DNA from: Beta vulgaris subsp. vulgaris
Lineage: Eukaryota > Streptophyta > Magnoliopsida > Caryophyllales > Amaranthaceae
NCBI RefSeq assembly: GCF_026745355.1
Contig: NC_079206.1
Coordinates: 39,973,779-40,037,778, forward strand
Length of the DNA stretch: 64,000 nucleotides
Direction: 5' to 3'
Below are positions 47,847 to 59,567 of this stretch, one piece after another (position 1 is the stretch's first letter; each line of letters starts with the position of its first letter). The notes under the pieces are model-generated. The model had not been told where the DNA came from, ran no database searches, and saw only the letters and a list, made by a program, of their open reading frames with translations. The position numbers and the translations under genes are program-made.

Positions 47847-48557
47847 ATGAACAACGAAGAATATGGAAACTTAGCAGCTGAGTTTGATGATGATTGTTTC
47901 AATCATCGCTTCGCCCTCAAGAATATAAAGGAAGATAAAGAATATTTCATCATAAATGAGAGGGCCATATGGGCAGAGAAAATGGAACACATCTTTGGCG
48001 ATGAACCTGTAATGGGGCCAAGAGACCCTGGTTTGGCGGAATCAAGCGCTACAAAGATTGGTTCAAATATCAATCTCTTGTCTACCAACATATGGCACAC
48101 ATTGAATGGGAAATCACAAGACGAACTACTAACAGTTTGTAAGAACTGAGGAACAGAGGTTTCCACTATCTTAAATTTCCCAAGGCCTCAAAAGATGAAT
48201 TGTGTCAACGCCATGAATCTAACTTATTCTTACACTCAGTCCTCTCTCAAAGTGGTGAGGATAGAAGAGAGACAAGAGTTGGGGAGGATGGTGCACTCTA
48301 AGTGCATATGCAAATTATGGGAGTTGTTGGTCCAAGAAAATTTCTTTTCATGGATATACATCACGTTAATCGACATGAGGTACGCTTGGGACAACAGATA
48401 CCATAGGACCATCTTCGATGCAAGGTTCAATAACTCCCCTGAAGAGGGTGACTATCTTGCAATTATGAGGAGAAGTGCAGGGTGCGAGTTAGAAACCGAC
48501 GAATACAAAACTATGGTAGAGACAAGGTGTGCGGATCACTTCAAATGTTGTCTCTAG
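47847..48557 (+). pseudogene. Unidentified broken gene, about 230 codons
   Basis: Starts MNNEEYGNLAAEFDDDCFN at 47847, about 60 bases after a TATA-like TTATTTAAAG. Two frame changes join plausibly: LNGKSQDELLTVCK runs into ELRNRGFHYLKFPKAS and KDELCQR near 48145, then into the frame with KCICKLWELLVQENFFSW and RYAWDNRYHRTIFDARF, ending CADHFKCCL then stop at 48557. The composition looks like a real acidic/aromatic protein. I recognise no domain. It lies inside what should be the 3' part of R2, so it may be a further insertion. Confidence 0.45.
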
Positions 48558-48819
48558 ACCCAATAATTTTCAATTAAAATGTAATTAATGATCTTATCTT
48601 CATAAGGATAAATCATAATATAAATGTAATGAAATTACCTCAAATGGTAATCTTATTAAATATATTTTCAATTATTCTATTGCTTTAACTTCAGTTTTTT
48701 GCTCACCAAAGTAATGTAAAAACAAACATGTGTCCATTTAATACTTATACTCCTTAAAAAATTGTTCCCTTGAAATTGGGCAGTTAAGGAAAATTATCGA
48801 ATGGTTAAGGTATCAAGGT

Positions 48820-48822
<3 letters not shown>

Positions 48823-48870
<48 letters not shown>

Positions 48871-48873
48871 ATT
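48823..48873. repeat. (TA)n microsatellite
   Basis: Run of alternating TA with one interruption, followed by a TTTTATG stretch. Confidence 0.9.
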
Positions 48874-48940
48874 TTATGTTGTTCCTGAAAGATTCAAAAC
48901 TTAAAATATTCCCAATTTCTATCAATCTGCTCCAGAACAT

Positions 48941-49590
48941 ATGTCATATTCATTAAAATTCCCATATCATCATAAATCATTGAATATCATATCTGGAGAT
49001 AAAGATGAATTTATTAAGAATGAATCCACCAAACAGGTTTCTTCTATTCAAAATTATTTTGGAGATAATCTTGTAACACAACAGGATCCAGAAAATAAAA
49101 GAGGATCTAAGGCCTTCCAACAGGGTCCAATTTAGATCTCGCACAAAAATGGATATTTCCTAAACTCGAAAGGAGTGATCAGGTTACATCTCTTCTCGTC
49201 TGCAAATCATGGGGCAAAATCATTACGGAAGAAATATCAAATCCTAAAATGCCTTGGAGATATCCAAGGAAGCTCTTTGACAAGGGAACTACAAAGAAAA
49301 TTAAAATTTATAGAATGGTGGAGGGGTCATCATCAAGAGATGTGGTACAATATAAATGTGCATGTCAAATTTGGTAGGATCTCATGACCTATGATGTAAG
49401 TCCTTGTTGGTTATCAAAAATAATCCTACAAGTTCGCATCTTAAACTATTTTTATGGATTTCAAAATGGCTAAAATGAAAGGTGAAGGAATACATGAGAG
49501 GTTATTCTTCTCAACCAAATTCAGTCATCCTAAAAAAAGGTTCATCGACAACCTTAGAACAATGGAGGAAGTCACATTGCGATAACTACT
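48941..49590 (+). pseudogene. Unidentified coding-like remnant
   Basis: Broken frames that read as protein: MSYSLKFPYHHKSLNIISGD and IQNYFGDNLVTQQDPENKRG (48941-49135), then ITEEISNPKMPWRYPRKLFD and IYRMVEGSSSRDVVQ in another frame (49210-49350), then KMKGEGIHERLFFSTKFSHP (about 49470-49530). I do not recognise the family. It could be the continuation of the gene at 47847 or a separate old element. Confidence 0.3.
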
Positions 49591-49749
49591 AGATAATATT
49601 GGCTACAACCATAGAAATTCCTTCTCTACTCATAATTTATGGGTGTTCAGTTGATGAGATTTTTGTTGTTGGTTCGAACTCTTTTTGTATTTTTATGAAC
49701 TTATGGACGAACAACAATAACAATAGAAGGGATAGGCTCATAAATTGCA

Positions 49750-50334
49750 TTTTAAGAAGTTCTCTTGTGAGTCTCGGCTCCAAGATCACACAAAGTCGCG
49801 GTTTATGTATCTGAACTCTCAGTTCAATGCAAGCACAATAAGCTTAACACTTTAATTCATAAACTCAAAACTGATTTTATTTATGAATGAAGTAGCCTTA
49901 TATAGGCGTGCAAAACACAAAGAAAACGAGCAAACCTTAGTCCTACTAAGGTTAGGAAACTAAGAACAAGATAAGAAAGAAATAAAGAAGATAAGAAATA
50001 AACACACTCCTAATCCAAGTAGAACAAGCTCAACTTGGTTACTACTAACTAGACTTCTAACACTATTATAACTCTACTCCAATTAGAATCCTAATCCAAC
50101 TAGGACTTGGACTTCTAACTCACCTAGACTTCTAACTCACCTAGAATTTCAAACAAACTAAAACATTAAAAAGACTCCTAACAGAACTAGGAGTTGTAAT
50201 CCTAATAGAATTAGGAACATAATCCTACTAGAACTAGGAAATAAGCAAATCCTGTCAGAACTAGGATTTGTAGGAAACGAGTCATTTCTCACATGCATCA
50301 TGAGTACATCACTTCACAAATCAAATGGGCAATT
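49750..50334. repeat. Possible LTR-like or repeat segment
   Basis: Contains a minus-strand TATA-like CCTATATAAGG at about 49905 and many reiterated CTAGGA / TCCTA motifs between 49945 and 50280 (for example CTAACTCACCTAGA twice). The end sequence just before 50335 may be the purine tract of R2. No clear termini were found. Confidence 0.3.
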
Positions 50335-51150
50335 TTTTACCACCATTTTTAGATGTACTGTAACATCTATTATTGTGTGTTGTATTAGACCTGAAAAGGT
50401 TTAATTTCACCTTAATATGAAGGCTCAACTAGAGCATAAAGACCATTGAACGAAGATACATAAGTCAAAGTCAAGACCATAAGGAGATGAAAGTCAAGAT
50501 AGTAAAAGTAAAGGTGGTTAAAGAACAATCATGAGACTATCTACAGAAGGAAGAACGTGCAAGGCTACAGTTATTCAGCTCCAGAAGACAATTGAGATTT
50601 GAATCAAATATGATTCAAATGTTTGTCCTCCAAATAAGCACGTTACATAACATGTTTCTCTATAAATAGAGGAACACAGAAAACAACGAACAAGACACAA
50701 CTCGCGTTTACTCTCTTCTTAGTGTAGCCTAGCCTTAGTTTAGGTTTAGTTCCTTCGACTTAGAACATGTTATGGTGTGAAGTTCTGTAATTCTCTGATT
50801 GAAGCAAGAAACCATGGAGGTAACAAAGTTCGTGATTTCCCTTCAGTTATCTAGCATGGCTTATCCTTTTATGTGTTCTAAAATCTTTCTTAAAGGTTGT
50901 GGTATGTATGAGATTGTTTTTCTTTAATTAAAATATTAATCATTGCTTGCTCTATTTATTGCATTTCGCCTAAATTTAATAGGCATTATAGTTTATTCAT
51001 TAATTAAATTGCAATAAAGTTTGTTAGCAAGGTTTTATCTAATTAGAATCGATAACCCTTAGAGACAAAGCCTATAGTGACATTCAGTATCAAACTATTG
51101 GATGTGCATTGACTTGTTGGCAAGGTCAACAAACTGATTTTGCACCAACA
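50335..51150 (+). mobile_element. LTR, copy 3 of the R family (3' LTR of R2)
   Basis: 816 bp matching the complete LTR. It starts TTTTACCACCATTTTTAGATG where copy 2 has TGTTACCATCATTTTTAGATA, so the terminal TG is mutated. It ends TTTGCACCAACA at 51150. The TATA box CTCTATAAATAGAGG is kept near 50665. The flanking 5 bases (CTAAT on the right) cannot be matched to another edge. Confidence 0.8.
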
Positions 51151-51704
51151 CTAATTTATTTAATGTGTCATATAAAGTTAGAGCCACCATATGAGATCCG
51201 AATCTTTGTGACTCGATAGTCCTCCATCATTGAGGGATGGAAATTTGCTCAATTTCCATTCATCCAACTAATGATATAGAGATTCCTTGATTGAAGAATA
51301 ACAAACCTCATTTTTACGCCTGAATCTTTCACTTTTAAAAATCTAAATATCACTTTTTTTAAAAAAAAAAATTAGGGTGGGCATTGCGGTTGAGCCAATG
51401 TACCAAAGACTTGGTGGTCAAGAGATTACGAAGCTAAAGAACTACTTCCTCCGTTTTTTAATAATTGTACCCAGCCGAAATGACACACATATTTAGTGTA
51501 GGACAAATGTATATTGAATATACTTTTAAACAAAGCACATGTAAGGAAAAAATCATTTCCTAAAAAGGAAAATGTACTATCAATTCCAAAACATTTTAAA
51601 AAAGAATATGGTACAACTGTCAAAAAGGATGTGTTTGTTACCAAATAAGGGTAATAATAAGCTTAGAGCAATTTAATTATGACTACCCATTAAATTTACA
51701 ATAA
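51151..51704. other. Flanking sequence right of R2
   Basis: No gene. A TACTTCCTCCGTTTTTTAAT motif at 51440-51460 looks like a Stowaway terminus without a recognisable partner. Confidence 0.35.
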
Positions 51705-52428
51705 CTAGTTGTAAGACCGGGCTCCGCTCTGAGTTCTTACATTTTCCATTATTAATATTTAGTCCAAAATAAGAACTCTAAATATCATTGGTTTTAGTCG
51801 TTCAAACTTTAGTATATAAGCTTGGAGTTACGGGATCATACCTTCGCCAATGCATAAAGCACCTTAATTAAGATAGTGCATCACATCTTTCTTTGTATAG
51901 GAACGTTTTTTAATATATTAGTACAAGCCTTATCTACACGCGATATGTGCATTATTTTCAAAACTTGTTCTTCTAGTATATACTCCATCCATAATATACT
52001 TATGATTACAATTAAAATATGAAAGATTAATAGTTAGATTAATTTAGATGTATTAATTCGCTATTATAAAAAAAGAACTAACAAATAATATGAGTCATTC
52101 TTAATATTATTTTTTGTGAATGAATTTTGAACAAAAAGAATAGACATAATGAGTTGGTTTGACTGAACTAAAGAGTATCAAAGTTAGAAAGATGGACATT
52201 ATGAATACCATTTTCTCTGATATAATAAAGGTCAAGATATTTGTCAATTTAATTTTTTGATTGAAATATTTGATGCATATACCATTTTTAACTTATTTAG
52301 AATGACGAGGTGAAATGAGGAAGGATTTTTAAATTTTTTTTCTTTTGTATTTCAATATCATTAAGAGTAATTTATAATTTTAGAAGGAGAGCATCATCTC
52401 CCTCTCCCCTTATATAATAGAGAAGAGA
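51705..52428 (-). mobile_element. Non-autonomous Helitron 2 (minus)
   Basis: On the minus strand the 5' end reads TCTCTTCTCTATTATATAAGG (start between A and T at about 52428) and the 3' end has a hairpin-forming GTAAGAACTC...GTCTTAC before ACTAG at 51705. The 5' end is of the same type as Helitrons 1 and 3, but the 3' hairpin is different. The exact 5' base may be 52423. Confidence 0.65.
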
Positions 52429-52689
52429 TAGATAATACGTTTAATAACTAGTTTCGCTAGTATTGACCAGCTCTGCATATCGTCGATGTGCTAAATTTAG
52501 TAGCTAAGATTGACAAACACAATATGACAAACAATTTTGCATTGGTCAATATGGCTTTCATCACAAGTAGCAAAAAAAAAAACTAAAATATTAATCTATA
52601 TGGTGATATTGTAATAAGTCAGCTAAAGGACACACTGCCGGAATTCACACAAATAATGCCCAACGAATGATACAATCATATATAGTATA

Positions 52690-53225
52690 TCTCTATTATA
52701 TAAGCCAAGGGATGAGGTGTGGTGTTTTTTTTTTTTTGAAGTGACTAAAATACTCTCTAATAATTTAAAACAATGTTTCTCTTTTTATAAAAAAAATTAA
52801 AAAATGAGAATCAATGAAACTTGCCATATGAGTAGGTCAAAAAATAGAATATCCAATAACATTAATAACTTGACAACTAGATTGACACAATCAATTCACG
52901 AAATCAGTTAGAATCTTCAACCAAAGAAAGTTAGTAATATATCGTGATAACATAATATTTCATATTTACAAAGTGCAAACCATGTGGTTTATTAACATTT
53001 ATAATTGTTAAATATCTTTAATAAAGTCGCTGAAAAGAAAATTATTAATTCATCTATCAAATTTTACAGTGACGGTATTGAACAGTTTAAAATCATTCAC
53101 CTTTAATTTAAAAGAACATCGATAATTTCCATCACTATCAAAATAATTTTAAATAAAAAAACATGTCCATTTGTATATAACTACATAATATTGTCGACGC
53201 ACGCATCGCGTGCATATGCAACTAG
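52690..53225 (+). mobile_element. Non-autonomous Helitron 3
   Basis: 536 bp between A and T. 5' end TCTCTATTATATAAGCC, 3' hairpin GCACGCATCGCGTGC identical to Helitron 1, then CTAG. No Rep/helicase is present. Confidence 0.85.
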
Positions 53226-53551
53226 TTTTTAGTTAGGTACTCAGCTCGGGCGATGTCCAATATTATTAATATTCTTATGTTAAAAGAGTATCATGTAATG
53301 TTACATATTTTATTGGTAGAGCATGTTATCAAATCTTTAATGTATGTTGATGATATGAAATGAAACAACTATAGAGATAATATTATGTGGTGGGTAGACT
53401 TGTTTAAAAACGCTTTTTGATATATTTATATATATAAAGAGAAATTATATATTATCCAAAAAGAAAACAAAAGAGCGAATGTGATAAATAAATGAAAACG
53501 GTTGGTATTTTCGAAACAGCCCATTTTGCTTGAATGATAAACAAGGCATCT

Positions 53552-53591
53552 ATGAATGCTTTGTTTACCAAAAAAAAAAAAAAAAAAAAAA
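53552..53591 (+). mobile_element. Extremely 5'-truncated retroposon, nearly only poly(A)
   Basis: Eighteen bases (ATGAATGCTTTGTTTACC) plus 22 A, flanked by a perfect 16-bp duplication GATAAACAAGGCATCT at 53536-53551 and 53592-53607. This is the product of target-primed reverse transcription that stopped after a few bases. Confidence 0.85.
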
Positions 53592-53607
53592 GATAAACAA
53601 GGCATCT

Positions 53608-54369
53608 GAAAGTAGCAAAAGAGATTGAAAACACCGCGAGAAATGAGCGGAGAGTTATGAAGGATGGTCCCCATCTAACAAACCATGTGACCATATGCAT
53701 AGATGATAGATGCATCAAAGTTGGTAGATAATTAGATATCCACCAAAACAAAAACGCCGTAATGGTTAGAGTAACGATTAGTAGGAGTGTTGTCTCACTC
53801 AATTACTTACTACCATGACAATTCCCAACATACCCTTAGTTTATCTGTTGTTACTTGTTAATAATAATCGTGTATTCTTCTCAGACGGATTAACTTCGTT
53901 GTTCCACTATTACTTACTACCTTACACATTTTTGTAGCACATTTAGCCCTTTTCTTTTATATTTATTTTCAGTTAAACTCAATTTAGGTGGCATTTTATG
54001 CGAGTCTAGCCAATTTCTTCTAGCTTATAAAAATTTAATTATTATTGTATTTAATTTTCAATAGGTAAAAATTATAAAAAGTTGAGTTTTTATAAACATA
54101 TATCTAGACCAATCTGATGACATTTTGCATAATTGTTTTTTCTCCTTACATAGAAACAACAAATGACAAACAACTGAGAATGTGCATTACGTAAAAGTAA
54201 AATGGAGTCGAGTATTTAGAAATCGCAGAAGTATTACATTAGGAAGAGCAAAAGTGCAATAAATTCATTTATTCATGCTATCTTTTACCTACATAAAGAG
54301 TAGTTCAGATTTCAAATAATCTATCATTAATCATATTGCCAATATTCTCCAAAATCTATACTTCTTGTT
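53608..54369. other. Intergenic, no feature recognised
   Basis: AT-rich sequence. Minus-strand open frames across the poly(A) insertion are by-products of the T run. Confidence 0.4.
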
Positions 54370-55083
54370 TGTTGGTGCAAAATCAGTTGGTTAACTTTGG
54401 AAACAAGTCAATGTACATCCAAAAGTTTGATACTGAATGCCTCATGAGTCTTAGTCCCTGGAGGTTAAAAGTTTTAATTTGATAAAACCTTCCTAACATA
54501 CTTTGTTGTAATCTAATTGGTTAAACTACAACACCTAATAAATTCAGGCCAAAAAAAATTAATAGAACAAGGTGCAATAATTAATCTACTAATTATAGCC
54601 AAATATTTCCATTAACATCACAAACTTTTAGAATGAGTTTTACAACATATATGAGGATAATCCAAGCTGTACAACTAAAGTGAAAACTCAAATATTATTA
54701 CCTCCATGTGTTCTTGCTTAAACTAGAGAATTAACGAACTTGGAGCTCGTACATGTTCTAGATCTAATGAACTAAACTATAACCCTAGAAGGGTCTTAGC
54801 TAGGCTAAGACTAGGTTACGCAAAAAAGGTAACTTGCAAGTTGTTGTGTATTGTGTTTGTTGTCTTTTGCCTGATGATCTTCCTTGTATTTATAAACCAA
54901 AGTGCTACGCAACATACATGCATCTTTGGAGGGAAATGATTTGAATCATCTTGATTCGAATCATAACTATTTTTTGGCGCTGAACTGCTCATAATCTTGT
55001 ATATGTGGCTCGTTTCATGATTATTCCTCAAACTGCTCGTGCCCTTGTGCTTGCTTGACTTTCATCTTCTGAAAACTTTGATT
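54370..55083 (-). mobile_element. Truncated LTR of the R family, inverted (copy 4)
   Basis: The minus-strand sequence matches the other R LTRs: the terminal TTTGCACCAACA is at 54381-54370 (inverted), the GAACATGTTC-type motif near 54750 and the TATA region (TATAAATACAAGG) near 54890. The 5' part is cut off at the (TA)n tract at about 55088. Confidence 0.75.
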
Positions 55084-55112
55084 GACATTATATATATATA
55101 TATATATATATA

Positions 55113-56472
55113 TGGGTGGGATCCGCTGAAAACAGCTCTTAATTTGAAAACTGAAAACAAGGGTAACTTTTAACCCTTTAGGGTAACTTTTAACACTTTT
55201 AGTTCTATATATCTAAAGGATAACTTTATTTATTATAAGAGTAACTATTACCACTTTTAGGGTAACTTTTACAATTTTAGGGTAACTTTTAGGAATTTTA
55301 GGGTAGTTTTATATATATTTCAAGAGTAACTTTTAGCACTTTTAGGGCAACTTTATATGCTATAAGAGTAACTTTTTCCACATCTAAGGTAAATATATAT
55401 ATTTCAAGGGTTAACACTTCCCTTCCAACTATTGCTCGAAAGTTTTAGTGCCATATTGTTTTCAAATTACAAAAACTTGACACTTGATGTTGCATATGTT
55501 TAGATATATTGTTTTCCAATTTCATTGTCCGGGTGCTTCTTGAACTCCATCTCCATGTTCTTACATCCATAAACAAAGGAATACCAAAACACAAATCATT
55601 CCATTTCCACCAAAATTGCAAACCCATGAACAAACAAACCAACACATAATTGATTAATACTATTCTCCTCTAATTACAAACACACACACACACACACAAA
55701 ATACTCTAAAATAAAAGTGCACCTAAATAAAAGAACAGAACAGATAAAAATGGCGGCCACACCTTTCTCTCTCCTCTCACCTTCTCTAACTATCACTACT
55801 TCCGACCGCTCACTATCGCCTTCTATAAGTTGCTCGTCGTTCATCAATTTCAAGTCTCAATTTCACGCAATTTTACAATGACAGTGGAGATTAAAAGTTA
55901 CTCATATTAAAATTGAAAGCTTACTTAATCTTCAATGGAGGTTGAAAAAAGTGAAAACTTACCATCTTAATCGTTGCATTGGAAAATTCAATCTAATCTC
56001 AAACGTTAGATTTCGCACAAATTAGTACTACATCTCGACATTATAAACTCATCTCTTTCTCTCTCTAAAACATCGAAACTCCCTTCCAAACCCATGAATC
56101 TCGAGATACTTTCATTCGAAACTAATGAATTGAATTTTGATTTCCTAATTCTAAATTTTTGAGAAACTTAATCTTCAATTAAACCTAAAATCTGAAAAAA
56201 AAAAAAAAAAAAGCTTACTTAACCTTCAATGGAGGTCTTCCTTCAATGGAGATTGGAAAATGCTACAAAAAAAGCTTCACTTAGCAGTTAGCACGATCTA
56301 GAAGAAATAGCAACAGGAGAGAGAAAGTATTTGGTAAAACTGGGTATTGTTGTTTACAAGAGAGAGGGAGAGAAAAAGAAATGGAAGCTACTTGTGTCCA
56401 CAAGATAATAATAGACGACCCAGATCTGTTGTTTTCAGTTTTTAGTTTTATGGGTGTTTTCACAAGATCTTA

Positions 56473-56476
<4 letters not shown>
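55113..56476 (+). mobile_element. (TA)n-flanked TIR element A1
   Basis: 1364 bp between two (TA)n tracts. Left end TGGGTGGGATCCGCTGAAAA, right end (inverted) TGAATAAGATCTTGTGAAAA. Both then share AAAACTGAAAACA within the first 50 bases. A subterminal array of a GGGTAACTTTTA-type repeat lies at 55160-55410. The rest (55700-56270) is a CT-rich, UTR-like stretch with a duplicated block around a poly(A) run at 56190. No transposase gene. Confidence 0.7.

Positions 56477-56532
<56 letters not shown>
56477..56532. repeat. (TA)28 between A1 and A2
   Basis: Uninterrupted alternating TA for 56 bases. The A1 right end and the A2 left end lie directly on either side. Confidence 0.95.
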
Positions 56533-56534
<2 letters not shown>

Positions 56535-57852
56535 AATAGGATCTTGTGAAAACCACTCCTAGGCTGAAAACTGAAAACATCCAATCTTGACCGTCCATCT
56601 GTAATCGGATGAATTATAATAAATGCTGATAATGAATAGTGATGATTCATTCTCTCTCCTACTCTCTCCCACACGAAATTCTCCCTCTTCCTCTTCTCTT
56701 ATACGCAATTATCTCTCTTCCTCCTCCCTCACTGGTTTTTCTCTCTCATCCTACTTTCTCTGGAGCTCGATTCTCTCATGGTCTATTGCTTCTCTCTCAA
56801 CGGCATTTCATCAATTGCTCGCAGCTAATTCTATCCCTTCCAATAATTTGTTCGTTGCTTCTATGATCTGAAATTTTGGTATGATTTCGTTTGTTTTTTT
56901 TATGGTTTTGTTCATGAAGTTCAATTATTACTCATTCTTTGACTTGCGAATCGCTAGATTCACATCAATTTTAGCTTAATTTTGTTCTAGTTATTTGAAA
57001 ATTATATGTGTTTCGAATTTTTAGGCTTAATTTCTTGAATTAGGTCACATTTGGATTTTTTTAGGCTTAATTATTACTCATTTATGAATCTGTTGAGTTT
57101 GTTAGAGTTTAGTTTATTTGTAATTAAGTGTTGATTTTTGAGATTTTGTTGAATTTGCGTGTTTATGAAATCTTATGGTTACATTACTTGGATGTTGTTG
57201 CTTTCTCTGATGTAAAACTGATAATCTTTCCTTGCAATTTTAATTTTCATAATCTTTCGTTTCATGTGGTATTGTCTACTTTTTACTTTTGGTGTTCTCT
57301 CTGTTATTTTTATCTTGTTCATTATGGTGTAGCATACTCTGTTTTTATTAGTTTCCAAAGTATTGTTATTAGTTGCTGTTTTAAAGCTATTTGTTACCCC
57401 CCTCTCACTAACATATATTTGGCGAAATTCATACAACCTATTAGCCCAATTGGCAAAACATTGTGTAAGACACAACGATGTAGGTTCAGCTTATCATGCA
57501 CATTTCAAGCTTAGACATTCATTCGGCTTGACCATTCTCCTCCGGTTGTTCATTGGAATGATTGTTTTAGTTTGGCTTGTTTACGATAACATATATATGA
57601 TTCTTGATCTTTGGATAATCTATGTGATACTAGGTGTCAGCATATGTATATTGTTATGTTGCTGATTCAATGCAGGCATATGTTTCCTTTTTTGGCTTTT
57701 GACTTTCTTCCCCAGTGCACTTTAGTTCCCTTCTTTTCCTGTGTTTGTCTCTTAAATGAAGTTTTACCTTTAATCCTTTACTCTTTAATCTATGAATAAA
57801 TCGACCATATGCTAATAAACTAAAGCAACTCTTTTTCTGTCTTTTTTAATAG

Positions 57853-57960
57853 CTGGAGCTTCGGATGATGAAACTGTTGGACTTGGAAGGCCTCCTTAGG
57901 CCAGTCAGTAATAGCATGGAGGAAGAAAAGGAAGCTGTAAAAATTATCAGCAGAAAATAA
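57853..57960 (+). pseudogene. Exon-like segment inside A2
   Basis: After a splice-acceptor-like TTTTTTAATAG, the frame LELRMMKLLDLEGLLRPVSN followed by SMEEEKEAVKIISRK ends in a stop at 57960. It is compact and non-repetitive. The parent gene is not recognised. Confidence 0.35.
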
Positions 57961-59268
57961 ACACGGTAACTGCCAAATTCACTTCGAATCTGGAAATGAA
58001 TTGAATACAGACAATTTGGTGCTTTTGTGCAACTTTGTTTGATCTGCATAATGTTAGTTGAATGATTTGAATTATTACATACTGTACTGAGATTGGAGTT
58101 GGAAGTTGATTGTGGTTTCTGATTACATGACTATTGTATAGAACAAGAAGTTATCATTTCGAATCTGAAAGTATGAAGTTAATCTGCTGCTTATTAGCGA
58201 CTTGAAAAGCAGATGAACAGAAAAAAAGAGAAACTGTATAAATGGGATTCTTATGTTCTGATAATGAATTGCGGCTACTAGGTAGCAGGATTGTTCCGTA
58301 GGCTTTGTTCTTTTAGACTAATTTATAGGAAATTCAGTTCAATTAGTTTCCTCTCACAGTTTTAATTTAGTTTGGACAAATTATGTTCAGTTGAGTTTAG
58401 TCTAAAAGAACAGAGCCTTAGTTCATGGAAATGAGTTTATTTGTGATTGAAGACAGTTTAGCAGTGACATAATGCCTATTCAACCTTTATCCTGTAAAAA
58501 GATCAGCAGTTTCGAGTTTAAAAAAGTGCAGTGCTCAACTCTTCAAATTATGTTGGTGTCTGGTTTTGAAGTTATACTCCAACTATGTCATGAACTAGTC
58601 AAGACTTTCCACTCATTAGCTGAAAGCTGGAGCTTTGTTTTACAAGCAAGCAAGCAAGCATCTAATAGATGAGAGCCTGATAGAGCTTTTGCAACAAATC
58701 TGATTTGAATCAGGATTTACAACACCAATCTGATGATTTTGCAGGTGATAGGGAGGATTTAAGTCAATATTAGAGTAGGGATTATTTGCGTTTTTTGTAC
58801 ATTTGCTTCTAATCTTTGTTTTCAACTTTTAGTTTAGTCCTTTTCATAATTCTCTTAGATCTTTATGTCAATAATATGTTCATTCTTTGTTAGTTAAGAT
58901 GATGCTGAGTTGCCAAATTTATCGTTGCAACAATATTGACAAATTGACATCTTATTGGTTCATTTTATAATGTTGGATTTCCAAGTCTGATATCAATCTA
59001 AAATTTTTCTGTGACCTTTAAAAGATTCATGCTTTAACTACAATTTTTGTTCAATTTTTCTGATACGGTTACTTTCAGCCCATCAGAATTCAGAGGCTTT
59101 TTCCTTTTTGGCTTCTGTAATGTGTACAAATAGCACATCTCACTCTCTTGCATATTAATTCACTGACCAAGAGTTGCATATTATCTCTAAATTACGTGCT
59201 CCTCTTTTTTGTCTCATCCTTCAACATTTTTAGAAGCTAATGATAATGAATCCTTTTGTTGATGGCAG

Positions 59269-59567
59269 TGATTCAGGAGTATATTCCAAACTTGGTAACC
59301 TCAACTATAGCAAGATGTGATGCAATCTTGAAGGTGTTTGAATTTGCTGATGCAGTTGCTGCTTGCACATACAACAGCAAACTGTGTTCAACCCTTCAAG
59401 GTTACTGTACTTCAAACACCGTGAACTTTTTGATCCATTATGAAGCTCTAATGCCTGCAGACTGCTGGTATAGGCACAAGTGGTGTGCTTTATATGGAAT
59501 TTATACACACGAGATCTTACATCAGAACTGTGGCAGAGGTGTTTCGCGTTTTTTTGAAGTAACATAA
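59269..59567 (+). pseudogene. Exon-like segment inside A2, about 99 codons
   Basis: After an acceptor-like TTGATGGCAG, the frame reads VIQEYIPNLVTSTIARCDAI, LKVFEFADAVAACTYNSKLC and onward without a stop to 59567. It is Cys-rich. I recognise no domain, and the parent gene is unknown. Because it lies between the terminal repeats of A2, capture is the likely origin. Confidence 0.35.

Noticed and set aside
51436..51660. Possible third Stowaway MITE from a TACTTCCTCCGTTTTTT start
   Set aside because: No inverted partner terminus within 500 bases and no TA pair at a plausible right end.
56623..56871. Two overlapping Ser/Leu-rich frames at the left of A2
   Set aside because: CT-rich leader-like sequence gives open frames in two registers; no evidence of protein coding.
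57425..57500. A-box and B-box-like motifs (TAGCCCAATTGGCA, AGGTTCAGCTT) suggesting a SINE or tRNA
   Set aside because: No cloverleaf can be formed with confidence, the B box is imperfect, and no poly(A) or flanking duplication is visible.
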